Program-made: the position numbers and the translations under genes | The notes under the pieces: generated by a model | Database searches by the model: none | Told to the model about the DNA's origin: nothing | Seen by the model: only the letters and a program-made list of their open reading frames with translations | In this document: positions 1 through 8,518 of the stretch, piece by piece | How the letters are laid out: the number at the start of each line of letters is the position of its first letter | Position numbering within the stretch: the first letter of the stretch is position 1 | Origin: CALKWS01 sp051020515 | Lineage (GTDB): Bacteria; Actinomycetota; Actinomycetes; Actinomycetales; Beutenbergiaceae | Direction: 5' to 3' | Length of the DNA stretch: 64,000 nt | NCBI RefSeq assembly: GCF_051020515.1 | Contig: NZ_CP194857.1 | Coordinates: forward strand, 3,038,001 to 3,102,000

Positions 1-1
1 G

Positions 2-685
2 CGTCCCCGACCCGCCCGCCCCGGCCGGCGCGAGCAGGTGCTCCGGGCGTTGAAGAGTGCCGAGGGACCGCTGAGCATCGCCGGAATCGCCGAGCAACTC
101 AGCGTCCATCCCAACACGGTCCGGTTCCACCTCGAGGCATTGAGCCGAACCGGCCAGGTGGAGCAGGTCGCGGGCAAGCCCACCGGGCCCGGCCGTCCCG
201 CGGCACTGTTCCGCGCGGTGCCGGGCATGGATCCCTCAGGGCCCACCCAGTACCGGATACTGGCGCGCATCCTGGCCCAAGACATCGCGGCCGGGCCGGA
301 TCCTCGGTCCCGGGCGATCGAGGCCGGGCGCCGGTGGGGTGCCGCGCACGCGGAGGAACTCGGGGGCCCGGCTGCCTCCGATGAGGAACCTGGCGCGGGC
401 GCTGCCCCCGGCACCGAGCGCCTGATGCACCTGATGGAGGAGATGGATTTCGATCCCGGCCTGCAACCGGGACAGCCCGGTTCGGTAGGCCTTCGGCACT
501 GTCCGTTCCTGGATCTGGTTGCTGAGTTCCCCACCGTGGTCTGTTCTCTGCATCTGGGCCTGATGCAGGGGGCCATGGGGGAGTGGAAGAGTGGCACCGA
601 GGTCACCGAGCTGGTCCCGTTCGCCCAGCCGGATCTGTGCGTGGCGCACCTGCGTCCGTTGGCGCCGGGTCCCTCCCGCGGGTAG
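2..685 (+). CDS. ArsR/SufR-like helix-turn-helix regulator, 5'-truncated by window edge
   Basis: Winged-helix transcription factor. The open frame runs back to base 2 without a stop, and the first helix (REQVLRALKSAEGPLSI) already begins before the first possible start, GTG at 38, so the true start lies upstream of the window. The recognition helix is SVHPNTVRFHLEAL and the wing carries GPGRP, as in ArsR/DeoR-type actinobacterial regulators. The C-terminal third has cysteines in HCPF, VVC and DLC near a histidine (SLHLGL), a layout seen in Fe-S-sensing SufR-like proteins; cluster binding is only an inference. It precedes the cupin and epimerase genes in the same direction. Target genes cannot be read from the sequence. 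Confidence 0.8.
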   Translation, partial: RPRPARPGRREQVLRALKSAEGPLSIAGIAEQLSVHPNTVRFHLEALSRTGQVEQVAGKPTGPGRPAALFRAVPGMDPSGPTQYRILARILAQDIAAGPDPRSRAIEAGRRWGAAHAEELGGPAASDEEPGAGAAPGTERLMHLMEEMDFDPGLQPGQPGSVGLRHCPFLDLVAEFPTVVCSLHLGLMQGAMGEWKSGTEVTELVPFAQPDLCVAHLRPLAPGPSRG

Positions 686-753
686 GCGCCGATCGGGCTC
701 CTGCCCGGGCGAGGGACTGTGCTAGCAGGCATGATGGAGCCCGAGGAGGATCC

Positions 754-1134
754 ATGGACAGTGTTTCGCTGGCCGATCTGGGCACCACGCTGCTGCAGAA
801 GGCCCGCAGCAACAAGGCCGGCCGCGCGGCGCGGACCATCCACGGTGGTCGCGAGCACGTACTGCGCCAGACTCTGATCGCCCTGGCCGCCGGGCGACAC
901 CTGGGTGAACACGACACCCCGGAGGAGGCCACCTTGCAGGTCCTGAGCGGACAGGTGCGCCTGCACTGCACCGACCGGCAGGTGTGGGTGGGGCGCACCG
1001 GTGAGTACGTGGTGATCCCGCCGGTGCGGCATGACCTGGGCGCGCTGGAGGAAGCGGTGGTGCTGCTGACTTCCACGGTCACCCCGCACCGGGCGACCTC
1101 CCAGGACCCTAGTGAGCAGGAAGGTGAATCTTGA
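754..1134 (+). CDS. Small cupin-domain protein
   Basis: A 126-residue single cupin barrel. The start ATG at 754 follows GGAGGA by 3 nt; the frame is open further upstream but has no ribosome site there. The middle holds a cupin-like strand order (EHDTPEEATLQVLSG, then GEYVVIPPVRHDL) with His and Glu at places that normally hold a metal, followed by the PP-x-RH segment typical of small actinobacterial cupins. The stop codon overlaps the ATG of the next gene (ATGA), so it is co-translated with the epimerase. Substrate unknown; such proteins often sense or protect against small molecules rather than catalyse a known reaction. Confidence 0.8.
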   Translation: MDSVSLADLGTTLLQKARSNKAGRAARTIHGGREHVLRQTLIALAAGRHLGEHDTPEEATLQVLSGQVRLHCTDRQVWVGRTGEYVVIPPVRHDLGALEEAVVLLTSTVTPHRATSQDPSEQEGES

Positions 1135-2027
1135 TGGGCACACGACACCCCGAACCGCGTCATGTCCTGGTGACCGGGTCCTCCGGGCTGATCGGCACCG
1201 GGGTACTGGCGGAACTGCGACGGCGGGGGATCGGCTCCACGTCCCTGAATCGACGCGAGCACCCGGATCTGGACACCGACCGAGCGGTGGTCGGCTCGGC
1301 GGCGGACCCGGAGGCTGTCGCCGAGGCGATCGAGGGCGCCGACGCGGTGATCCACCTGGCGGCCGCGCCCACTCCGGACGTGGACGAGGACCACGTGGTC
1401 TTCTCCGGCAACGTCTCGGGCACCTACGTGACCCTGGAGGCGGCAGCGGCGGCTGGCATCTCCCGGGTCGTGATCGCCTCCAGCATCAACGCCCTGGGGG
1501 TGCGGTTCAGCCCACACCCGGTGCAGCCGCCGTATGTTCCGGTGGACCACCTGGCGCCCACCCAGGCAGCCGACCCGTACTCGCTGTCGAAGTGGGTCGA
1601 TGAGGAGACCGCACGGGCGGCTCACCGGCGTCACGGTCTGGACATCGTGGCACTGCGGTACCCGCTCACCGGGGGGTTCGGCGATCGACTGCCCGACGCC
1701 TTTGCCGGGCAGTGGGACGATCCGGCCGAGGGCGCAGCGGACCTGTGGGCCTACCTGACCACCGAGGACGGTGCTCGCGCCGCCGTCGATGCCCTGCAAC
1801 CCCGCGAACCCGGGGTGCACGTGGCCTATGTGGCGGCACCGACCACGTGCATGCCGCAGGACACCATCGAACTGCTCGACGCGTATCTACCGGACGTGCC
1901 GCGCACGCGTGAGTTCACCGGTCGGCAGGTCCCGATGGATCTGGAGCCGGCCCGGCGAGTGTTCGGCTTCAGCGCCCCGGACCTGAGCGTGGCGGAGTTG
2001 AAGGAGCGCTGCCGGGCGGGGGAGTAA
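1134..2027 (+). CDS. NAD-dependent epimerase/dehydratase (extended SDR)
   Basis: A 297-residue extended short-chain dehydrogenase. The N-terminal Rossmann motif is VTGSSGLIGTGVL, the middle strand AVIHLAAAP, the catalytic serines IASSINALG, and the active-site YSLSK (Tyr-x3-Lys). It resembles uronate or nucleotide-sugar dehydrogenases/epimerases of about 290 residues. I start at ATG 1134, which overlaps the cupin stop, rather than at TTG 1131. The LRYPLTGG segment after the catalytic motif is where the sugar normally sits. The exact sugar cannot be named; uronate dehydrogenase-like activity is a possibility because the window carries other uronate genes, but these are 40 kb away. Confidence 0.85.
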   Translation: MGTRHPEPRHVLVTGSSGLIGTGVLAELRRRGIGSTSLNRREHPDLDTDRAVVGSAADPEAVAEAIEGADAVIHLAAAPTPDVDEDHVVFSGNVSGTYVTLEAAAAAGISRVVIASSINALGVRFSPHPVQPPYVPVDHLAPTQAADPYSLSKWVDEETARAAHRRHGLDIVALRYPLTGGFGDRLPDAFAGQWDDPAEGAADLWAYLTTEDGARAAVDALQPREPGVHVAYVAAPTTCMPQDTIELLDAYLPDVPRTREFTGRQVPMDLEPARRVFGFSAPDLSVAELKERCRAGE

Positions 2028-2137
2028 CCGGGCTGCCCGATCACCGACCGGGACCTTCGACACTGGCGCCGCCGTTGCCGCCACGATGCAATGGAAGCAT
2101 CTGAACTTCTCGAGGACCTTGGGAGAGGGAGGCCATC

Positions 2138-2985
2138 ATGAGTGCTGGCAAACAGATCGTCGTCGGGACCGACGGATCACCCCACGCGGCGAGTGCGGTG
2201 ACGTGGGCGGCAGGTGAGGCACACAGGCTGGGTATGCCGTTGCGGATCGTGACGGTGTTCGAGCAGTGGGCGGACGTGCGCCCGCACGACGCCGAGGTGC
2301 ACACCGAGCAGGAGGAGCGCGCCATGGGTGTCCTGGCCGACGCCAAGAAGGCGGCGCAGGCACAGCATCCGGACCTGGAGGTGGAGGCGGTGCTCCGGGT
2401 GGGCGATGCGGTCGAGGAACTGACCCATCAGTCCATCGGCGCCCACCTGGTGGTCACCGGCTCGCGGGGCCGGGGCGGTTTCGCCGGTATGGTGCTCGGG
2501 TCGACGAGCCGGAGCCTGACCATCGCCTCCGGTGCGCCACTGGTGATCGTGCCCGAGCAGGGTGCGGGTTCGGGTCCGGTCGTCGTGGGAGTCGACGGCT
2601 CGGAGCAGTCGGATCGCGCGCTGGCTTTCGCGGCGGCGCAGGCCCACTCCCGGGGGGTCGCGCTCAAGCCGGTGCGGGTGGTGACCGAGCCGCCGTGGTT
2701 CGGACCGGTCGAGACCTACGGCTCCTGGTTGGAGGGGATTGTGGTCGAGGCCGAGAACGACCTGGAGAAGCAGGTGGGCCGATCCGTACCCAGTACCCCG
2801 ACCTGCAGGTCCATCGCACGGTGATGCGGGGCCATCCGGCCGATGCGCTGCGCGAGGCCGGCAAGGACGCCTCGATGCTGGTGGTGGGCTCGCGGGGACG
2901 GTCGACCGCCCGATCGATGCTGCTCGGTTCCATCAGTCACGGGGTGTTGCACCACGCCCCGTGCCCGGTGGCAGTACTTGCCTGA
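2138..2985 (+). pseudogene. Tandem universal stress protein (UspA), frameshifted
   Basis: Two UspA domains in one chain of about 282 residues. The first has the ATP-binding Gly pattern GSRGRGGFAGMVLGSTS, the second GSRGRSTARSMLLGSIS. The frame changes at about 2775-2781 (caggtgggccgatcc): the first frame stops at 2824, while the second continues IRTQYPDLQVHRTV to the natural end at 2985. Adding one G or C in the ggg/cc run restores the protein, so a sequencing deletion is the simplest reading. ATG 2138 follows GGGAGAGGGAGG. USPs bind ATP and act in dormancy and stress survival in actinobacteria; its direct partner is not evident here. Confidence 0.85.
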
Positions 2986-3276
2986 ACCAACCCAGCGGCC
3001 TTGATTGGTCGGGCCGGCGTACTGTGCCGGAGATCACGAATCTGTAACTCTACGTCGCTAAGGGTGGAATCCGGGGCCGAAACGTGGCTGCATGGGTATG
3101 CGCCCTCGGGCGCACCGGGGATTCACCCCCCGGGACGCGAGGCCGCAACCCGGCAATGGCGCCGAGTTGCGGCAACGCCCTGGGGGTCGGTCCGCGATCA
3201 CGCCGCCTAAACTGCGGCTACTCGCATGGTGCTAGTGCGGCCACGCGGCACGGACCGCGCCCAGCACCACCCCGGA
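2986..3276. other. Intergenic stretch with consecutive inverted repeats
   Basis: This gap lies between the converging universal stress and thioredoxin genes and encodes no convincing protein. It holds a perfect 6-bp hairpin gcgccc-tc-gggcgc at 3100-3113, a G/C-rich one at 3114-3131 (ccgggg ... ccccgg), and a 7-bp stem ccgcaac ... gttgcgg at 3143-3149/3166-3172. These could be transcription terminators for both neighbours or a structured RNA. I could not match it to a riboswitch class. Confidence 0.4.
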
Positions 3277-3651
3277 TCAGGACTGCTGGCTGCCCTGCTG
3301 TTCGGCGACCTTGGCTTTGACCTCATCCATGTCCAGGTCCTTGACGGCGCCGACCAGTTCGGTCAGCGACTTCTCCGGTAGCGCGCCGGCCTGGTTGAAC
3401 ACCAGGATGCCCTCGCGGAAGGCCATCAGGGTGGGGATGGAGGTGATCTGCGCCTGTGCCGCCAGGGCTTGCTCAGCCTCGGTGTCGACCTTGGCGAACG
3501 TCACGTCCGGGTTCGCCTCGGACACCTTGTCGTAGATGGGAGCGAACTGTTTGCACGGTCCGCACCAGTCCGCCCAGAAGTCCACGAGCACGATGTCGTT
3601 GGATTCGATGGTCTCGCTGAAGTTCTCGGTGGTGATGTCGATGGTGGACAA
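3277..3651 (-). CDS. trxA: Thioredoxin
   Basis: A 124-residue cytoplasmic thioredoxin with the active site FWADWCGPCKQFAP (CGPC) near residue 30 and the cis-proline loop TSIPTLMAF. It reduces protein disulfides using thioredoxin reductase, which is not in this window. The start is TTG at 3651, supported by GAGGAG six bases upstream; no ATG lies nearby in frame. The C-terminus has an extra acidic/Gln tail (DEVKAKVAEQQGSQQS) beyond the normal thioredoxin fold. It is downstream of the radical SAM gene, separated by a hairpin, so it is probably expressed on its own. Confidence 0.93.
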   Translation of the reverse strand: MSTIDITTENFSETIESNDIVLVDFWADWCGPCKQFAPIYDKVSEANPDVTFAKVDTEAEQALAAQAQITSIPTLMAFREGILVFNQAGALPEKSLTELVGAVKDLDMDEVKAKVAEQQGSQQS

Positions 3652-3747
3652 GAAGTGCTCCTCGATCGGGATAACGGTCGCACGTTCTACAACAGTCGGA
3701 CATCCCGTGTATTCCCCGGGCGGCGCCGGGCAGGGGTGATCGCCGGA

Positions 3748-4794
3748 TCAGAACAGAGCCGGCTGGGCCGGCTCTGTCCCGGGCGGGGTGCCCGGGACTT
3801 GTCCCACCCGCTCGGGTGAGCGCTGCCACCGGTCCGGTGCGCCGTCGTCGTCGCCTGATCGCTGTGGTCTGATGAAGCCGAGCCGACGGCGTAACCGGTC
3901 CACCCGGGTGGAGAGCCAGCGCGCGTAGTCGTTGGGTACGTAGGAAGATCCGGAGTACAGGCGCCGGTAGCGGCCCACCAGGCCCGGTCGCTCGGTGGCG
4001 AGCCAGCGCATGAACCACTCCCGAGCACCCGGTCTGAGGTGCAACGGACCGGCGCTGATCCATTGCGCCCCCGAGGAGCGCACCGCGGTGAACAGTTCCT
4101 CCAGGTGCTCATCGCCGTCGGTCAGCCACGGCAGGATCGGCATGGCCAGCACGTGGCAATCCAGTCCGGCTTCGCGCACCGCCCGGATCAGGCCCAGGCG
4201 TGCTTTCGGCGGGGGAGTGCCCGGTTCGACGAGTTGCTGCAGGTGTGGATCGATGAACGCCAGCGAGACCCCGATCTGGGTCTCGGGAGCCGTCGTCGCC
4301 AGCAGTGGTAGATCGCGGCGCAGGAGCGGGCCCTTGGTCAGGATCGACATCGGGGTGCCTGACTGCGCCAGCGCTTCGATGATGCCGGGCATCAGTTCAT
4401 AACGACCCTCGGCGCGCATGTACGGGTCGGAGTTCGTGCCCAGGGCCACGTGTTCGCGCTGCCAGGACGGCCGCGCCAGTTCGGCCCGCAGCACCTGCAC
4501 GATGTTGGTCTTCACCACGATCTGGGTGTCGAAGTCCCGGCCGGCATCCAGGTCCAGGTACTCGTGGGTCTTGCGAGCGAAGCAGTAGGTGCAGCGGTGC
4601 AAGCAGCCCCGCGTGGGGTTGATTGTCCACCCGAACGGCATCTGGGAGTTGCCCGGCACCTTGTTCAGCGCCGACTTGCAGGCGACCTCGTGGAACGTGA
4701 CACCGTCGAACTCGGGCGTGCGGACGCTGCGGATCAGGCCACGCAGCGGGAGGAGTGCCTGGGGGTCGTCGAGTTGCTGTGCTGACCATCGCAT
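3748..4794 (-). CDS. Radical SAM protein of the Rv2578c/SplB-like family
   Basis: A 348-residue radical S-adenosylmethionine protein. The Fe-S cluster motif is GCLHRCTYCFAR (Cys-x3-Cys-x2-Cys, near residue 65). ALGTNSDPYMRAEG and SILTKGPLLRRDL follow as in the actinobacterial Rv2578c family, distantly related to spore photoproduct lyase. The reaction is not established. It is monocistronic; ATG 4794 has GGAG just upstream. A perfect palindrome TCGAACAGAAGTTCGA (4803-4818) of the actinobacterial LexA type lies 8 bp before the start, so damage-inducible expression is likely. The last 50 residues are low-complexity and basic. Confidence 0.85.
   Translation of the reverse strand: MRWSAQQLDDPQALLPLRGLIRSVRTPEFDGVTFHEVACKSALNKVPGNSQMPFGWTINPTRGCLHRCTYCFARKTHEYLDLDAGRDFDTQIVVKTNIVQVLRAELARPSWQREHVALGTNSDPYMRAEGRYELMPGIIEALAQSGTPMSILTKGPLLRRDLPLLATTAPETQIGVSLAFIDPHLQQLVEPGTPPPKARLGLIRAVREAGLDCHVLAMPILPWLTDGDEHLEELFTAVRSSGAQWISAGPLHLRPGAREWFMRWLATERPGLVGRYRRLYSGSSYVPNDYARWLSTRVDRLRRRLGFIRPQRSGDDDGAPDRWQRSPERVGQVPGTPPGTEPAQPALF
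3754..3776. terminator. Inverted repeat at the end of the radical SAM gene
   Basis: cagagccggc-tgg-gccggctctg is a perfect 10-bp inverted repeat with a 3-nt loop. It overlaps the last codons of the leftward radical SAM gene (stop at 3748-3750). Only a weak T stretch (TTCTGATC) follows on the minus strand, so termination is likely but not certain. Confidence 0.5.
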
Positions 4795-4802
4795 GACTCC
4801 AG

Positions 4803-4818
4803 TCGAACAGAAGTTCGA
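4803..4818. promoter_or_regulatory. LexA-type SOS box
   Basis: TCGAACAGAAGTTCGA matches the actinobacterial SOS box (CGAAC-N4-GTTCG) with perfect 6-bp arms. It sits 9 nt upstream of the radical SAM start codon, where LexA would block initiation. Homologues of this gene are reported as LexA targets in mycobacteria, as I recall it. Confidence 0.7.
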
Positions 4819-4853
4819 GGCGATGTCACGTCATGACACTCCGGTGGTGCGGC

Positions 4854-5639
4854 TCAATGCAGCGCCACCCGGCTCGCAACTGAGGCGATGCCGAGCCAGG
4901 TGTGCCGATTGCGCCACCAGCACCAGCCGACCTTCGGCGCGTTCTTGCGTTCCGTCCCGTCGCGCCCGGTGCCACCGGAAATCCACAGGGCGGGGGTGCG
5001 GGCGTCGAGGCGACCATGGGGTTTGCGCAACCGGGAGGCGATCGTCATGAAGCAGTAGTTCGGCTCCAGCGCCTCGGGCTGGGCGAGCACCCAGAAGATG
5101 CCCTCGGTCAGGGTCAGGGGAGTGCGCGCCTCGGCGGTCAGTCGCTCCAGAGCCTCCGCCGGGCTGGCGTTGCGCAGGTGGTCGCCGCGGTCGGGGTCGG
5201 TGAGCAGGTACGGGGTCTCGGGCACCTCGATACCGGTGGGGGTGAAGTCATCCACGTCGGTCATATCCTGTACCACGAAACCGGGTTTGGTGCCGCGACG
5301 CATCAGGGCTGCCAGATCCGCGACCGGCGCGCCGGGCAGAACCAGCAGCGGCGGGCCGGCCGCCGCCCCGGGAAGGGCATCGGCAGCAAATCCGCGCACC
5401 TGCTCGGCCTCGAGGTGGAGGAGTTCGGGGACCCCCAGCGCGATCAGGTTCTCGGCCTGCTGAATCGTGCTCGGCAGCGGCGGCAGGGCGCGGTCGTTCA
5501 CAGCCCGGGCGGCGCCGCCATCGTGGCGGGCGGGGACGTCATCGTGGAGGTCGGGGACGGTCTCGGTGTCGGCGTGGCCGGGGGCGGTCCCGGCGGTGCT
5601 GTGGGGAACGGACTCAGTGGAGGCGCGGGAAGGCGTCAT
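4854..5639 (-). CDS. DUF5701 family protein
   Basis: A 261-residue actinobacterial protein of unknown function. It is recognised by family blocks: IQQAENLIALGVPELL, KPGFVVQDMTDVDDFTP, RTPLTLTEGIFWVL, NYCFMTIASR and, near the C-terminus, APALWISGGTGRDG-type plus NRHTWLGIAS. The N-terminal 55 residues are Pro/Ala/Asp-rich and probably disordered. ATG 5639 has GAGG 5 bases upstream; a shorter GTG start at 5501 is possible and would give the usual family length. It is followed by the radical SAM gene in the same direction. No catalytic motif can be named. Confidence 0.8.
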   Translation of the reverse strand: MTPSRASTESVPHSTAGTAPGHADTETVPDLHDDVPARHDGGAARAVNDRALPPLPSTIQQAENLIALGVPELLHLEAEQVRGFAADALPGAAAGPPLLVLPGAPVADLAALMRRGTKPGFVVQDMTDVDDFTPTGIEVPETPYLLTDPDRGDHLRNASPAEALERLTAEARTPLTLTEGIFWVLAQPEALEPNYCFMTIASRLRKPHGRLDARTPALWISGGTGRDGTERKNAPKVGWCWWRNRHTWLGIASVASRVALH

Positions 5640-5739
5640 CGAACCTCACGGGGCATCGGGCCGGACAGCCGCTGGGCGGCCGCCGGAGGCAGAGGCGGAT
5701 GGCATCGGGGTAACGCCCCCGATCGTGGGAATGTTCCGG

Positions 5740-6531
5740 TCAGACCGCGCCGGCAGCCAGCGAACGGGAGGCCCATGCCCACGCAGTGCGGTAGCCCAGG
5801 CGGTGGTAGGCGCGCCGTGCAACCGGGTTGTCGGAGTACATGCTCAGTGTGCACACGCCGGCATCAGTCAGACCAACCCGGGTCAACGCGGCCGTCACCG
5901 CGGCCCCCAGTCCTCGACCGCGATACGCGGTGTGCACCACGATCCCGGCCAGGTAGGGCACGCCGGAGGGCAGGCGCTGCATCGCGCCGGCGGCGATCAG
6001 GGCACCTTCCGGGGCCCGGGCGCCGATCCACACCTCGCTGAGGCCGGTACCCGGCTCGCCCTCGGCAGTCGGGGAGTGATCGGTGGAGAGTTGGAGGATC
6101 TCGGCCGCGTCGTCCGTGTCGTCCAGGTGCAGCAGGTCTGCCTCGGCGGCCAGCGGTGCGGGTGCGGTCAGGGTCCACATCCACTCCCAGTCCCCGCCGC
6201 CATCCACCCGAACCTGTCGCTCGAGCGCCCCGATGTAGGCCTGGGGCACGGAGATGCCCAGCACTCCGAGTTCGCCGACGAGGCCGGAGCGCACCGCCTG
6301 GGCGATGGCCGCCTCGACCGCGGCTTCCGGGTCCGGAGCGCCCGGGAGCGGGATCACGGTCAGACTGTGACGGCGCCCGCCCTCGCGCTCCACCGCGAGG
6401 GCGAACTCACTACGCCACATCCGTGGCGCCGGATCGGAGGGTAGCGACCAGCGAACCCACGGGTCGCCACCGGAGACCGCCAGTGCGTGGGCGTGGGAGC
6501 CGACCGGTTCAAGCACAGCGCTATCGAGCAC
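5740..6531 (-). CDS. GNAT family N-acetyltransferase
   Basis: A 263-residue protein with a C-terminal GNAT fold. The acetyl-CoA binding segment is GIVVHTAYRGRGLGAAVTAAL (R/Q-x2-G-x-G/A), followed by the typical LSMYSDNPVARRAYHRLGYRTA. The N-terminal half is less conserved and may be a degenerate second GNAT domain. I start at GTG 6531 (VLDSAVLEPVG); the frame is open further upstream but overlaps the TetR gene. It lies 20 bp downstream of the tetR-like gene and probably shares its transcript. The acetylated substrate is unknown. Confidence 0.82.
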   Translation of the reverse strand: MLDSAVLEPVGSHAHALAVSGGDPWVRWSLPSDPAPRMWRSEFALAVEREGGRRHSLTVIPLPGAPDPEAAVEAAIAQAVRSGLVGELGVLGISVPQAYIGALERQVRVDGGGDWEWMWTLTAPAPLAAEADLLHLDDTDDAAEILQLSTDHSPTAEGEPGTGLSEVWIGARAPEGALIAAGAMQRLPSGVPYLAGIVVHTAYRGRGLGAAVTAALTRVGLTDAGVCTLSMYSDNPVARRAYHRLGYRTAWAWASRSLAAGAV

Positions 6532-6551
6532 GCCACCATTCTGCCCCGGGA

Positions 6552-7259
6552 TCACGAGTGGGACTGGGCCGCCCGGGTCTGGGCCAGGTGGTCCAGATAC
6601 GTCTGGAGCACCGAGTCGTCGGTGAAGAAGCCGTGGCTGTACAACTCCAGCGCGGGGACCATGAACTCGGCGCTCCAGCGCTGTAGCAGTGCCGCGTAAT
6701 CGGCGTCCGGGCCGGGCTGATCCAGCCGCATCATCAGCAGCAGCGAACCTACTCCGGTGCTGACCAGGAACTTGGCGCGAGCAGCCGGATCCACGCTCTC
6801 CCGCACGGTCCCCAGGCGCACCGCCTCGGCGATGTACGCCTGGGCATCGGCGACCATGAGGTCGAACAGGTGGCTGGCGAGTGCGCCGCCGCCGGCGAAG
6901 GACTGCATGATGTAGCCCACCAGCCACGCGTAGGAGTCCATCGTCGCGAGCTGGTTGAGCAGGGTGCCGCTCGGGTCCGTGCCGACCGAGTCCTGCTTGG
7001 CCTCTGCCACCAGGGCGGCGACGTGCTCATCGCACACGGTGCGCAACTTCTCCTTGGACCCGAAGTGGTGGATCACCAGCGCCGCCGAGACCCCGGCGCG
7101 GGCGGCGATCGCACGCACCGAGGCGTCGAAGCCGACGTCGCCGAACACTTCGACCGCCGCGTCGCGCAGCCGTGCCCGGGCGGTCAGGTCGGCGGCGGCG
7201 CGCTCGGATCGGGAACCAGTGGACGCCGAGTGCAGGGACGAGGGCGGAACTGAACGCAT
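6552..7259 (-). CDS. TetR family transcriptional regulator
   Basis: A 235-residue regulator with an N-terminal TetR helix-turn-helix (ARLRDAAVEVFGDVGFDASV ... AGVSAALVIHHFGSKEKL) and a C-terminal ligand domain. The chosen ATG is 7257-7259; a 12-residue longer form from 7295 lacks support. Directly upstream lies gctatgtgagcgtttagc (about 7269-7286), whose ends are complementary and may be a self-operator. The CPBP protease gene follows the same direction upstream, so the order is protease, TetR, GNAT, all leftward. The effector is unknown. Confidence 0.85.
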   Translation of the reverse strand: MRSVPPSSLHSASTGSRSERAAADLTARARLRDAAVEVFGDVGFDASVRAIAARAGVSAALVIHHFGSKEKLRTVCDEHVAALVAEAKQDSVGTDPSGTLLNQLATMDSYAWLVGYIMQSFAGGGALASHLFDLMVADAQAYIAEAVRLGTVRESVDPAARAKFLVSTGVGSLLLMMRLDQPGPDADYAALLQRWSAEFMVPALELYSHGFFTDDSVLQTYLDHLAQTRAAQSHS

Positions 7260-7344
7260 GTTTACCAGGCTATGTGAGCGTTTAGCCAGGGACAAGGCGA
7301 ACCGGGACCGTCAGGTGCGCGGAGCCTGCGGGTCGCCGTCACGG

Positions 7345-8352
7345 TCATGCGCCGTCGGAGCGTGTCCGGGTGGGCTGCCCGGCTGTCCGGGCCGCGCCGG
7401 CACGACGGTCCGTGCCTCGTCGGAGGAGCCCACCCGTCCCGATGGCGTCGGCTGCCACCACGGCCGGGTTGGCCCGCAGCCGGAACTTGCCGGTGGCCAC
7501 GATCAGTGCCAGCAACAGCGCCGGCACGATCCACCCCGACCAGCCCAGGACGCTCGCGTGAACGGTGTCCACGGTCTCGCCGGCCATGGCGAAGATGACG
7601 AAGGAACCCGCGGCGGCATTGAAAGCGCCGTGGGCCAGCGCGGCCGGCCAGACCGAGTCGCTGCGCAATCGGAGCCAGCCGAACACCCCACCGATGAGGA
7701 TGCACATGCCGGTCATCATCAGCAGACCGAGCCACCCCGGTGCGAGCGGGTAGTTGTAGCCGAGCAGAATGATCGGAGCGTGCCACACTCCCCAGATCAC
7801 ACCGGAGACCGCGATCGCTCCGAGCGGGCCGAGCGGCATCAACTTGGGAAGCAGCCAACCCCGCCAGCCGATCTCCTCGCCCAGGGCGGGGATCAGGTTG
7901 AGGAAGGCGGCGACGAAGACATTGATCAGTTGCAGGGCCGCCAGCACCTGGATCGGTACCCCCATATCCGGCACGCCCTGCTGCTCGAGAAGTTGCGCGA
8001 AGGCGGACAGGTTCGCGAAGTCGGCCGGGTACACGCCGAGCCAAGCGCCGACCGGCAGTGCCACCAGGCACAGCGCCGTCGGCACCACGATGGCGAGGGT
8101 GAGGTAGCCGATGAACCGGCCCGGTCTGCCCAACGGCCAGAGGCCCAGGGCGTACAGGATCCGGGTGGGTCGGCTGATCAGCAGCACGACCACCAGTGCG
8201 GCCACGGTGGGGGTGAACATCATGGCCGTCGCGAGCAGCCCGAACCGGCGATCTGCCAGACCGTCACCGAGCCACAGCGGCAGAGCCACCGCCCAGGCGA
8301 GCGCGATGGACACCACCACGAACAGGGCGATCTGAGCGCTGGGTCGACGCAT
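7345..8352 (-). CDS. CPBP family intramembrane metalloprotease
   Basis: A 335-residue polytopic membrane protein of the CAAX protease/bacteriocin-processing (Abi) family. Diagnostic motifs are PALGEEIGWRGWLLPKL (EExxxR), GVIWGVWHAPIILLG (second metal His) and PAALAHGAFNAAAG (third). Hydrophobic helices flank them. ATG 8352 has GGAGGA six bases upstream; the longer frame to 8493 reads into the promoter region. It is divergent from the metal ABC operon. These proteases cleave prenylated or leader-containing peptides; no partner peptide is apparent. The last 35 residues are Arg/Thr-rich and may be cytoplasmic. Confidence 0.88.
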   Translation of the reverse strand: MRRPSAQIALFVVVSIALAWAVALPLWLGDGLADRRFGLLATAMMFTPTVAALVVVLLISRPTRILYALGLWPLGRPGRFIGYLTLAIVVPTALCLVALPVGAWLGVYPADFANLSAFAQLLEQQGVPDMGVPIQVLAALQLINVFVAAFLNLIPALGEEIGWRGWLLPKLMPLGPLGAIAVSGVIWGVWHAPIILLGYNYPLAPGWLGLLMMTGMCILIGGVFGWLRLRSDSVWPAALAHGAFNAAAGSFVIFAMAGETVDTVHASVLGWSGWIVPALLLALIVATGKFRLRANPAVVAADAIGTGGLLRRGTDRRAGAARTAGQPTRTRSDGA

Positions 8353-8481
8353 GGATCTCCTCCGGGCCATCTCCGGGCCACGGCTGTGCCCCGTACGCCC
8401 AGCATCGTAGTGCGATGGCCCGGCGCCGACGTGGCGATACCGGCTACCGGCGTCGGCTGCACGGCCGGCTCCCATGGTAGT

Positions 8482-8503
8482 AAAGTTCGGCATCCCGAAC
8501 TTT
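8482..8503. promoter_or_regulatory. Palindromic operator of the metal uptake operon
   Basis: AAAGTTCGG-CATC-CCGAACTTT is a perfect inverted repeat with 9-bp arms, ending 15 nt before the ATG of the metal-binding lipoprotein. A -10-like TAGTAA (8477-8482) overlaps its left edge. Position and symmetry fit a DtxR/MntR- or Fur-type metalloregulator; the regulator itself is not in this window. Confidence 0.65.
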
Positions 8504-8518
8504 TATGTGAGCCCTCTC

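Noticed and set aside
603..1820. 405-codon antisense frame over cupin and epimerase
   Set aside because: Low-complexity reverse-frame translation; both sense proteins are recognisable.
2986..3276. Riboswitch
   Set aside because: Hairpins are present, but I could not align any conserved aptamer core, so no riboswitch is claimed.
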